Assembly: GCF_004217145.1 (NCBI RefSeq)
Contig: NZ_SHKR01000015.1
Coordinates: 310,001-374,000, forward strand
DNA from: Kribbella rubisoli
GTDB lineage: Bacteria > Actinomycetota > Actinomycetes > Propionibacteriales > Kribbellaceae
DNA length: 64,000 nucleotides
Direction of reading: 5' to 3'
The notes under the pieces are model-generated. The model was not told the DNA's origin. It ran no database searches and worked only from the letters and a program-made list of their open reading frames with translations. Numbering within the stretch: position 1 is the stretch's first letter; the number at the start of each line of letters is the position of its first letter. A program made the translations under genes and the position numbers. Of the stretch, positions 26,822-33,672 are shown piece after piece.

Positions 26822-27727
26822 TCACTCGCCGAACGGCGGTGCGGCGGCCGGGCCGGTCCAGTGGAAGTACACCGGGTCGTCGAGACTCACCGGGAGCTTG
26901 CCGCGGTTCTGGATGACGGTCGCGGTGCCGTTCGCGTGGCCGACGGCGTACAGATAGGCGGACTTGGTGTCCTTGTCGATGCCGAGCAGCAGCGTGCCGT
27001 ACTGCCCGCACCTCTCTGCGACCAGCGCTTCGAAGCCCTGCCAAGTCGAGCCGCGGACGAGCTTGACGACGGGCTTCATCGGCGTCGCCGTCGGGATGTG
27101 GATCGTGTACAGCGCCCCGCCGCGGGTGTTGGCCAGGAAGGTGTCGTAGGTCCGGGTCTGGCTGATCAGCGTCATCGATTTCACCGCGGAGAAGCCGGGG
27201 TACGACGCCTTGTTCCGCCACCCGCCCTGCGTATCCACGGTCCAGCGGAACAGCACGCCGTCGCCGCTCAGACCGTAGGTGTTCGTCCGGTAGAACGAGC
27301 CGCTGGAGTACGTCGACTGGTCGACCGCGGTGAAACTGGCCCAGCCTCCGCCGATGCGGCTGAGGCCCGAGCGCAGGATCTCGCCGTCCGCGAAGTTGAC
27401 CGCGTAGAAGCTCTTGTAGAGGGCGTCGCCCAGGACGAGATAGCCGCTGGGCTCGGGGCCGGCCGCGTTCGCGTCGGCGCTCATCGTGGCGCTGAGCCGG
27501 ACCTGACCGTCCGGATACACGTCCCGTCCGACGATGTGGTCGTACGTGCGGGTCGGCGGTGAGGTCGCGGCCATGAACTGCATCCAGCTGTCGCCGCCGG
27601 CAGTGACCGATCCCAGATCCACCGCACAGGCTTCCGTCGTGGCGCGCGGCGACGCGCCGGCTGATGTCGGCAGGAAGCCGACCGCGAGTACGGCCGCGAC
27701 GGCTCCTGCGACGAGCGTTCGATTCAT
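26822..27727 (-). CDS. Secreted protein, possible beta-propeller, function unknown
   Basis: 301 residues with a clear Sec signal peptide (MNRTLVAGAVAAVLAVGFLP, cleaved near AGA-SP). The mature part is rich in Gly, Tyr and Thr with recurring blocks such as GYLVLGDALYKSFYAVNF, GVLFRWTVDTQGGW and GTLLLGIDKDTKSAYLYAV, spaced about 45 residues apart. This suggests a tachylectin-like or other beta-propeller fold. No catalytic motif is visible. It converges on the amylase gene with a 4-nt gap. Confidence 0.65.
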   Translation of the reverse strand: MNRTLVAGAVAAVLAVGFLPTSAGASPRATTEACAVDLGSVTAGGDSWMQFMAATSPPTRTYDHIVGRDVYPDGQVRLSATMSADANAAGPEPSGYLVLGDALYKSFYAVNFADGEILRSGLSRIGGGWASFTAVDQSTYSSGSFYRTNTYGLSGDGVLFRWTVDTQGGWRNKASYPGFSAVKSMTLISQTRTYDTFLANTRGGALYTIHIPTATPMKPVVKLVRGSTWQGFEALVAERCGQYGTLLLGIDKDTKSAYLYAVGHANGTATVIQNRGKLPVSLDDPVYFHWTGPAAAPPFGE

Positions 27728-27874
27728 CTCTGTCCTCCCCCGGACTGGTGCTCAGCGCCCGGCGGCAGCCCCAGGAGACGGATGACCGCCCTTCCGCTGC
27801 AAGGCCCTCACCTGTCCTGATGCCCACAGCGAGACCAAAGTTGCGCCGGCCGGCCCAGCGCCCCGCGGCGCAGT

Positions 27875-27904
27875 GCCCGGCGTCCGGGGGAGCGGACGCC
27901 GGGC
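27875..27904 (-). terminator. GC-rich hairpin terminator after the RTX-like gene
   Basis: GCCCGGCGTCCG (27875-27886) and CGGACGCCGGGC (27893-27904) pair perfectly over 12 bp with a 6-nt loop. It begins 8 nt past the stop of the minus-strand gene ending at 27913. There is no T-tract, as is common for actinobacterial terminators. Confidence 0.75.
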
Positions 27905-27912
27905 AGAGGTGG

Positions 27913-28899
27913 TCAGAGGATGCTGAGACCGATGGTGCCCCGCGCCAGCCTGCCGGTGGAAACCCGGTCGTTGCCCGCGAGCGTGTCGACGGTGAGCTGG
28001 TCCGTGGGTTCCGCGTCCTTCAGCTGTACGTCGGCCCGCAGTCCGGACACCCGCACGTCGCCGTGGGAGCCGGAGACGCGGATGTGGTCCCGGCCGGCGG
28101 TGCCGGTCACGGTCACCGCGTCGATCGCCGAGTCGCCGCCCCTGGTGTTGAGCTGTGCGCCGAGATCGACGGTGACCTTCTGGACATCGGTACGGCGCAG
28201 ATCGCCGACGGTGACGGTGTCGGCGCCGCCGAGGGCGTTGAGCGTGAGCCGCTCGACATTGTCGGTGTCCATCACGATGTTGCCCACGTCCCGGGTGAAC
28301 CGCAGCCGCGCACCGTTGGCAGAGGCAACGAACTTCTCCGCGACGGCCGCACCGTTGAACACCATCGTGTCCTGGTCGCGACCACCCTCGACGACGTCGC
28401 TGCCGTCGCCCGGATCCCAGGTGAACGTGTCGCGTCCGCTGCCGAGCAGCGCCGTGTCGGCGCCGCGGTTCCCGTCGACGCTGTCGTTACCGGCGCCGGT
28501 GCGGATCAGTTCGTTGCCGCTGCCACCGAACACGGTGTCGTTGCCGTTCCCGGTGTCGATGATCGTGGCCGGCTGCTGCACCTCGGCGCCGTAGTCGATG
28601 CGTACGGTGTCGTTGCCACCCCGGCTGTCCACGTGGATCTGGCCGAAGTCGGCCCGCTTCACGACGCGCTTCGCCGTACCGTCACCGAAGTCGACCTCGA
28701 CCACCGAAGTGTCGGCGGCCGGCACGCTGAGGGTGATGCTGTCGGCGTGGTTCGTGCCGGTGACGATCAGCTGGCCGGTGTCGATCACGACGCTGCCGGC
28801 CGGCGCGGCGGACGCCGTACTGACAAGACTCACGGCGATGCCGGCGCTGACAGCTGCTACGGCGAGTCCGCGCCGAACACGCTTTGCCACAGTACTCAT
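27913..28899 (-). CDS. Secreted RTX-like (haemolysin-type calcium-binding) protein
   Basis: 328 residues from ATG 28899 (SD GGGGAG, spacing 8). The Sec signal peptide ends at ASA-AP. The middle carries glycine-aspartate nonapeptide-like turns: SRGGNDTVRIDYG, NGNDTVFGGSGNELIRTGAGNDSVDGNRGADT and DGSDVVEGGRDQDT, which bind calcium in parallel beta rolls. Later turns (NALGGADTVTVGDL, TLAGNDRVSTG) are spaced apart. It uses a Sec signal rather than the C-terminal type I signal of true RTX toxins, and there is no ABC exporter nearby, so it is more likely a cell-wall or extracellular structural protein. Confidence 0.8.
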   Translation of the reverse strand: MSTVAKRVRRGLAVAAVSAGIAVSLVSTASAAPAGSVVIDTGQLIVTGTNHADSITLSVPAADTSVVEVDFGDGTAKRVVKRADFGQIHVDSRGGNDTVRIDYGAEVQQPATIIDTGNGNDTVFGGSGNELIRTGAGNDSVDGNRGADTALLGSGRDTFTWDPGDGSDVVEGGRDQDTMVFNGAAVAEKFVASANGARLRFTRDVGNIVMDTDNVERLTLNALGGADTVTVGDLRRTDVQKVTVDLGAQLNTRGGDSAIDAVTVTGTAGRDHIRVSGSHGDVRVSGLRADVQLKDAEPTDQLTVDTLAGNDRVSTGRLARGTIGLSIL

Positions 28900-28981
28900 G
28901 ATGTTTTCTCCCCTGTTGTTCACGGCCGTCTCGAGTCGACTCGCCGGAATGTATGGGCCCTACACGGGCGCCGACACAAGA

Positions 28982-28998
28982 CGGTTCACACTGAACCG
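28982..28998. promoter_or_regulatory. Candidate operator upstream of the RTX-like gene
   Basis: CGGTTC-ACACT-GAACCG is a perfect 6-bp inverted repeat with a 5-nt centre, lying 83 nt upstream of the RTX-like gene start in an otherwise featureless 173-bp gap. The size suits a dimeric HTH repressor. No regulator is identified, and chance occurrence cannot be excluded. Confidence 0.3.
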
Positions 28999-29072
28999 AA
29001 TTCGTTCGGCGCTCGTATGCACGGCACACAAGGGGAAACTAGGGAGATCGTGGGGGAAGCCAACAATATGGA

Positions 29073-29501
29073 TTACAGGGCCGCGACGTAGCGCGAGGTG
29101 ATCGCCGCCCACGCCGCCCCCGTTCGGTCGCGGCGTGGGCGGCCGGCTGGGCCAAGGTTGTCCCAGCCAGTCTGTTCGAGCCGGACGACGGTGCCGTCGC
29201 CGCGCGGGTTGAACGTGATCTCGACCTCGGTGGCCTCGCTGCGGTCGAAGAAGAGGTGCCACACGAATCGCAGCCGCCCGGGCGGTTCCCAATCGAGGAC
29301 CTCGCCCCACAGGTGCTCTGCGCCGTCGGGTCCGGTCTCGACGATCCGCCCGCCCGGCAACGGCTCGAAAGTGATCGCCGACGGATCACCGCTGACGGTG
29401 TGACTGGTCGGCCACCAACTCGCACACTTGCGCGTCCACACGTCGAACGCGTGCGGGACCGATGCGTCCACGTCGAACTCGACTACCAGAGGCTCGATCA
29501 T
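29073..29501 (-). CDS. SRPBCC (AHSA1-like) domain protein
   Basis: 142 residues of the START/Bet v1-like superfamily. It starts MIEPLVVEFDVDASVPHAFD and contains WGEVLDWEPPGRLRFVWHL and VEITFNPRGDGTVVRLEQTGW, the standard AHSA1 pattern with a hydrophobic ligand cavity. The ATG overlaps the stop of the ArsR gene (ATGA), so the pair is translationally coupled. ArsR-SRPBCC pairs are common in actinobacteria; the ligand is unknown. Confidence 0.9.
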   Translation of the reverse strand: MIEPLVVEFDVDASVPHAFDVWTRKCASWWPTSHTVSGDPSAITFEPLPGGRIVETGPDGAEHLWGEVLDWEPPGRLRFVWHLFFDRSEATEVEITFNPRGDGTVVRLEQTGWDNLGPAGRPRRDRTGAAWAAITSRYVAAL

Positions 29502-29818
29502 CGCTCTTCCGCAGTGTTCTCGGCGACGATCCGGAACCGGGTTGCAGCCGACCCCCACACCTCCGCGAAGTACGCGCGCACCGCCTCCACGCCCTCCTCG
29601 CGGAGTTGGTACACCCGACGATTCCCATCGGGTACGTCGCTCACGAGCCCGGCGTTCTTCAGCAACCGCAGGTGCCGGGACACGGCCGGTCGGCTGATCG
29701 GCAGTTGCTCGGCGATCTGCCGGACCGACAGCGCGCCGCTGCCGAGGATCTCGACGATCGCCCGCCGGTTCGCGTCACCCAGCGCGTCGAGCGCGGGCGC
29801 GGCCTCACGCGGTTCCAC
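29498..29818 (-). CDS. ArsR-family winged-helix repressor
   Basis: 106 residues. GTG 29818 is favoured over TTG 29824 because GGGAG lies 7 nt before the GTG. The DNA-binding helix is IAEQLPISRPAVSRHLRLLKN, followed by the wing GLVSDVPDGNRRVYQL. There are no paired cysteines, so it is not a metal sensor. It is coupled to the SRPBCC gene and probably represses its own promoter through the GTAAC/GTTAC repeats at 29837-29858. Confidence 0.9.
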   Translation of the reverse strand: MEPREAAPALDALGDANRRAIVEILGSGALSVRQIAEQLPISRPAVSRHLRLLKNAGLVSDVPDGNRRVYQLREEGVEAVRAYFAEVWGSAATRFRIVAENTAEER

Positions 29819-29836
29819 TGGCAATCTCCCATCTCG

Positions 29837-29858
29837 GTAACTTGAGTGTTACGGTAAC
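29837..29858. promoter_or_regulatory. Candidate ArsR operator with three half-sites
   Basis: GTAAC (29837-29841), GTTAC (29848-29852) and GTAAC (29854-29858) give two overlapping inverted pairs, one being the perfect 11-bp GTTACGGTAAC. The cluster is in the 65-bp gap between the ArsR gene and the divergent small gene at 29884, so one site could control both. Confidence 0.55.
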
Positions 29859-29883
29859 CGAAAGTGGACCAAGAGGGGGAGTC

Positions 29884-30282
29884 ATGGACGGACAAGGTTC
29901 GGGAACGGCCGCGGATCCGTGGGTTCTGACCACGCCGCCCGGCAGCTCGCAGTACCAGGTGTATCGCGACGAGTCGGCCCTCGTGTGCCGGGTCGGGACG
30001 ACGAAGCTCAGCTACGACGTGCGTTGCATCGACGATCTCCACGCGATGCTGAAGGCGCACGGTGACTGGATGCCGCTCGGCAACGCCGACGAGCAGAAGC
30101 CGGCCGCACCGGGCACGGTCGAGGCCTGGGCGCGCTCCGAGGACAATCCGGTCGGCGGCTGGTACGGCCTCCGCAAGGGCTACCGCGGCCGCTTCGCCAA
30201 CTACGTCCCGCCCGTCCTCGAAGTCCTCGGCCTCGTCGAACTCGAGCACAACCCGCGCAACAACCGCGTCCGCGCGCTCTAG
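29884..30282 (+). CDS. Conserved actinobacterial protein, function unknown
   Basis: 132 residues from ATG 29884 with an AGAGGGGGA SD. The sequence is distinctive: AADPWVLTTPPGSSQYQVYRDE, LSYDVRCIDDLHAMLKAHGDWMPLG in part, and a C-terminus NPRNNRVRAL. I recall near-identical proteins of this length in many actinomycetes, sometimes listed as a domain of unknown function. No function is known to me. Its 3' end overlaps the convergent HAD gene by 4 bp. Confidence 0.75.
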   Translation: MDGQGSGTAADPWVLTTPPGSSQYQVYRDESALVCRVGTTKLSYDVRCIDDLHAMLKAHGDWMPLGNADEQKPAAPGTVEAWARSEDNPVGGWYGLRKGYRGRFANYVPPVLEVLGLVELEHNPRNNRVRAL

Positions 30283-30923
30283 CCCTCGACCACCTCCACG
30301 GTGACCTCGTCGAGGGAGTGGACGACGACGCTGGCCAGGGCGAGCGCGTCGTCCTGAGGCGGGTAGCTCGCATTCGGTACGGCGATGACCCGCAGCCCCG
30401 CCGCCGACGCCGAGCGCAGTCCGTTGGTGGAGTCCTCGATGGCGACGACCCGGGACGAGTCCGCCCCGAGCCGCCGTACCACCTCGTTGTAGACCGCGGG
30501 GGACGGCTTACCCGCGCCGACCTCCTCGGTGGAGACCGTGACGCGGAAGTGGTCGGTCAGCTGTGCCGACTCGAGCACGGTGTCGATCAGCCGCCGCGGC
30601 GATGACGACGCCAACCCCAACGGCCAGCGACTCGCCAGCCGCTGCACCGCCTCGACGGCGCCCGGCAACAACGGCAAGTGGGACCGATAGCGCTCCACCA
30701 TCCCATCAATGACCCTGGTCGCCACCTCTTCGGCCGACCCAGGTACCCCGACGTCGGTCAGGTACGCCGACCACTCCGGCGTGCTCATACCCTGCAAGGC
30801 TTCCGTGGCGTCCGCAGGCCAGTCCCGGCCGGCGGACGCCACGACGCCTCGCCGTACGTCGTCCCACAGCGGTTCGGAGTCGATCAGCACCCCGTCGAGA
30901 TCGAAGACCACCGCATCCGTCAT
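30279..30923 (-). CDS. HAD-family phosphatase/phosphomutase (beta-PGM-like)
   Basis: 214 residues, subfamily IA. Motif I is VFDLDGVLIDSEP (nucleophile Asp8, acid/base Asp10), motif II LASSSPRR, motif III Lys in GAGKPSPAVY, and motif IV VAIEDSTNGL. A helical cap lies at about 17-85. Relatives are beta-phosphoglucomutase and small sugar-phosphate phosphatases. Its ATG overlaps the stop of the upstream glycosidase-like gene (ATGA), so the two proteins are made together, which supports a sugar-phosphate substrate derived from that enzyme's product. Confidence 0.88.
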   Translation of the reverse strand: MTDAVVFDLDGVLIDSEPLWDDVRRGVVASAGRDWPADATEALQGMSTPEWSAYLTDVGVPGSAEEVATRVIDGMVERYRSHLPLLPGAVEAVQRLASRWPLGLASSSPRRLIDTVLESAQLTDHFRVTVSTEEVGAGKPSPAVYNEVVRRLGADSSRVVAIEDSTNGLRSASAAGLRVIAVPNASYPPQDDALALASVVVHSLDEVTVEVVEG

Positions 30924-32998
30924 AACCTGATTTCTACGTGGGTCCCGCCCGGATTGCCAGGATGACGCAACCACAGGATGTTGTCCTCGTAGCGCGCCTC
31001 GATGTCGTCGCCGTTGACGGCAGTCGGCTCGGACGGCACGCGCAGGGCGGTCGTGACCTGTACTCCGCGGGGAGCCTCGCAGGTGAAGCGGATGCCGGTC
31101 TCGTCGGAGCTCCAGCCCTCGATTCGGCCGGCGGAGGCGAGCAAGGGCTGCTCGTCGTAGCTGAGGTCGCGGAGCCAGGTCAGTTGCCCCGGGCCCAGTT
31201 CGCGCCGGCAGACGAAGGGCAGCGCCGGATCGAGCAGATCGAGATAGTTGCCTTCGACAACGTGGGTCCCGTCAAGGACCGCCCCGACCAGGTACGGACC
31301 GCGCTGCACCGACAACCAGTTGGTCGACTGCCAGGTATGACCGCCCGCCTCGGCCAGCTCGCGGATCGCCGCGACCAGTTCGTCGGCGCGTTCGGGGGAC
31401 TCGGTGAAATCGGCCGGGCGGACCGGCAGGAATCGGACCCGGCCCTTCCCGATCGACTGGATGCCGTCGCGGCCCGCCCCGAGCGCCTCGGCCAAGTGAT
31501 CGGCGCAGGTGTCGTAGCGGCCGGTCCACCACGAGCGGATCGCGTGATACGGATCGGCGCCATCGCCGACGTACAGCAGGCTGCCGCCGCGGTTGACCCA
31601 CCCGGCGAGAGCGTAGTGGATGCTCGGCGCGAGCGGTTTCTGGAACTCGTAGCTCAGGACCAGTACGTCGACATCGTCCAGCGCATCCGGTGTATCGATC
31701 ACGTTCTCCAGCTGCACCGGCGCGACCCGCTGCCCGTCGAACAGCGGCGGCAGCGCAAGACCGTAGAAGTCCGAGAAGTGCAGCTGCTCACGACCTTCCA
31801 GCGCCAGCGCGTCCTGCAGACCGTCGTAGTGCCCGCTCTCGCCGCCGGGGGACCAGCGCTGGAACATCGCGGTGTCCGACAGCGCGATTCCGATCCGCGG
31901 GCCTTCCTGATCCCATCGCACGTCGGGCTGGTCCAGATCGCGCAGGCTGTTCATCGCGATCAGGTAGCTGGTCGCGGTATCCGGCGGGATGAGCTCCCGT
32001 TCGTCGGTTCCCTCGCGCAGGTACGGGCGGTTGAAGATCCGGTTCGGCCACGGCGCCACCTCGTACCGCGAGACGCCCGGGTGCAGGAGCGACGCTATGA
32101 GGGTGCGCTGGTAGTTGGCGAGGTAGTCCTCCCAGGTGCGGTCCGGGTGGTCCTCGATCGGGTCGTGCAGGAACCACATCCGCCGGTCGGTACCGCGGGT
32201 CAGGTCCTGCGCGATGCCGTATTCGAGGTACGCCGTTTCGAACGTGCGCTCGGCGACCTTGCCGGCGTACACGTTCGGTGTCCGGGCGGTCCCGGTCCAC
32301 ACCTGCGCGATCGCGCCGTCGATCGAGGGCAGCGTCCGCAGGCGTGATTCGGGGCTGACGATCTGCCACTGCGTGTAGTTCAGCAGGCTGTGGGTCGGGA
32401 CGTAGAACCGCACCTCACGGCCTTGCTGGAGCGCTTCGTCGCGGAGTACCGAGGTGACGCGGTCGAGGCTGCGGGAGAGGAGATGCTGCTTGAGCTGTCC
32501 AGCGCGGAAGTGCGCCTCGGGACTGCTGTGCGGCGGCTGCCACGGCTCCTTGAAGAAGGCCTGCCACTCGCGCTTGAACGACTCCGAGTAGCCGGCCCGC
32601 GCCCAGAACTCCGGCTCCTCGAGGTGGATGCCCTCGACACCGAGCTCGATGATCGGGCGGAGCTTCTGGACCAGGTACTCCGTGAAGCTGAACGTCGGGA
32701 CCATGTACGGGATGTCGGTGCTCTGACCGTGCAGGATCGGCTTGCCGTCGCCAGTGGTCTGAGCGTCGGCCCAGTGGTCGGAGCCGTCCCACCGCCCGTC
32801 GAGATAGTCCTGGTACGTGCCCCACGAGATGCCGGTCATCAGGTGGACGCGATACCCGGCCTCCCGCCACCGGGCGATGCGCTGCGCTGTGGTGTCGTTG
32901 AGGCCGTAGACCATGACGAAATCGGTGCGCAGGTCGATCGATTCGTCGTACGGCGCTTGCTCCTGAAAGCCGGTCGCTTCACGGTGCTTGTCCGTCAT
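30920..32998 (-). CDS. Uncharacterised glycoside-hydrolase-like protein
   Basis: 692 residues, cytoplasmic (no signal peptide). The N-terminal half looks like a TIM-barrel glycosidase: VMVYGLNDTTAQRIARWREAG at the start, MTGISWGTYQDYLDGRWDG, and LGVEGIHLEEPEFWARAGYS near residue 135, where adjacent acidic residues could be catalytic. The middle (about 385-540) resembles the beta-galactosidase trimerisation or amidotransferase-like fold (DVDVLVLSYEFQKPLAPSI-like, GGSLLYVGDG). The last 100 residues form a beta domain. I do not recognise a CAZy family. It is translationally coupled to a sugar-phosphate-type HAD enzyme, so intracellular breakdown of a glycoside is a reasonable guess. Confidence 0.6.
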   Translation of the reverse strand: MTDKHREATGFQEQAPYDESIDLRTDFVMVYGLNDTTAQRIARWREAGYRVHLMTGISWGTYQDYLDGRWDGSDHWADAQTTGDGKPILHGQSTDIPYMVPTFSFTEYLVQKLRPIIELGVEGIHLEEPEFWARAGYSESFKREWQAFFKEPWQPPHSSPEAHFRAGQLKQHLLSRSLDRVTSVLRDEALQQGREVRFYVPTHSLLNYTQWQIVSPESRLRTLPSIDGAIAQVWTGTARTPNVYAGKVAERTFETAYLEYGIAQDLTRGTDRRMWFLHDPIEDHPDRTWEDYLANYQRTLIASLLHPGVSRYEVAPWPNRIFNRPYLREGTDERELIPPDTATSYLIAMNSLRDLDQPDVRWDQEGPRIGIALSDTAMFQRWSPGGESGHYDGLQDALALEGREQLHFSDFYGLALPPLFDGQRVAPVQLENVIDTPDALDDVDVLVLSYEFQKPLAPSIHYALAGWVNRGGSLLYVGDGADPYHAIRSWWTGRYDTCADHLAEALGAGRDGIQSIGKGRVRFLPVRPADFTESPERADELVAAIRELAEAGGHTWQSTNWLSVQRGPYLVGAVLDGTHVVEGNYLDLLDPALPFVCRRELGPGQLTWLRDLSYDEQPLLASAGRIEGWSSDETGIRFTCEAPRGVQVTTALRVPSEPTAVNGDDIEARYEDNILWLRHPGNPGGTHVEIRL

Positions 32999-33077
32999 AC
33001 GTCAACCCTTTCGTGCCCGGCACGCCGGGCGCCAGCGTGCTGTCAGGAACTGGACAGCAGCTGTGAGACTTTCTTCG

Positions 33078-33096
33078 CCGGATCTGTCGGATCCGG
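33078..33096. promoter_or_regulatory. Candidate operator between divergent genes
   Basis: CCGGATC-TGTCG-GATCCGG is a perfect 7-bp inverted repeat with a 5-nt centre in the 163-bp gap between the glycosidase-like gene (minus) and the YCII gene (plus). It may bind a dimeric regulator of either gene. No partner is identified. Confidence 0.35.
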
Positions 33097-33161
33097 GGTA
33101 CGCCGTTCGTAGCAGGGGTGAGAGGCGGCCGGACAGCGGCCGCGGGACAAGGAGCGCTCAG

Positions 33162-33509
33162 ATGACGCAGTACCTGATCTCGTTCGAAGACGGCGCGATG
33201 GATATCACCGAGGAGGAACTGCCCAAGGTCGCCGACGAGGCGCACGCGGTCGTGCAGGAGGCGAAGGACGCCGGTGTGCTCGTCTTCACGGGCGGGCTGG
33301 ACTATCGCCAGAAGCACGCCCTGGTCGACACCGACGGGCTGATCACCGACGGGCCCTACCCGGAGAGCAAGGAGCTGATCGGCGGCCTGTTCGTCGTCGA
33401 CGTGCCGACCTTCGACGACGCCCTGAAGTGGGCCGCGAAGGTCGCGGTCGCCTGCCACTGCGCGCAGGACGTCCGCGAGTTCTTCCCGTTCCGTCGCACC
33501 GATATTTAG
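33162..33509 (+). CDS. YCII-related domain protein
   Basis: 115 residues from ATG 33162 (AAGGAG, spacing 7). The fold is ferredoxin-like: MTQYLISFEDGAM, VFTGGLDYRQKHALVDTDG, then TDGPYPESKELIGGLFVVDVP, the typical DGPF/Y-E-x-KE motif of YCII proteins often paired with ECF sigma factors. No sigma gene is adjacent. The extended C-terminus CHCAQDVREFFPFR carries two cysteines. The stop codon is the first base pairs of the large palindrome at 33507-33672. Confidence 0.88.
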   Translation: MTQYLISFEDGAMDITEEELPKVADEAHAVVQEAKDAGVLVFTGGLDYRQKHALVDTDGLITDGPYPESKELIGGLFVVDVPTFDDALKWAAKVAVACHCAQDVREFFPFRRTDI

Positions 33510-33672
33510 TGGGTCGTGAGCGCTGTGGCTTGGCGCTATCGGCGCCCAGGCACGCACCTCGCGGCACTTGGCCAGCGCCCACGATGCTCCGCATCGAGGC
33601 CACTGACCAAGCACCCCGATGCACGCACCTGGACACCGCTACCGCTCAACCCACAACGCTCACGACCCACTA
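33507..33672 (-). repeat. 166-bp imperfect palindrome filling the gap between two convergent genes
   Basis: The left half (33507-33587) pairs with the right half (33591-33672) around a 3-nt loop at 33588-33590. The outer 22 bp (33507-33528 with 33651-33672) have one mismatch; the arms begin at the stop codons of the YCII gene and the DNA ligase gene. Across 81 aligned positions I count 63 Watson-Crick pairs, 11 transition-type mismatches, 7 others and one 1-nt bulge. All 11 transitions would be G-U pairs in minus-strand RNA and none in plus-strand RNA. It may end the ligase mRNA as a very long hairpin; a MITE-like repeat is the alternative. Confidence 0.85.

Noticed and set aside
33510..33669. 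A short coding gene inside the large palindrome
   Set aside because: Small frames there are a by-product of the symmetrical sequence; no SD is present and the constraint seen is on base pairing, not codons.
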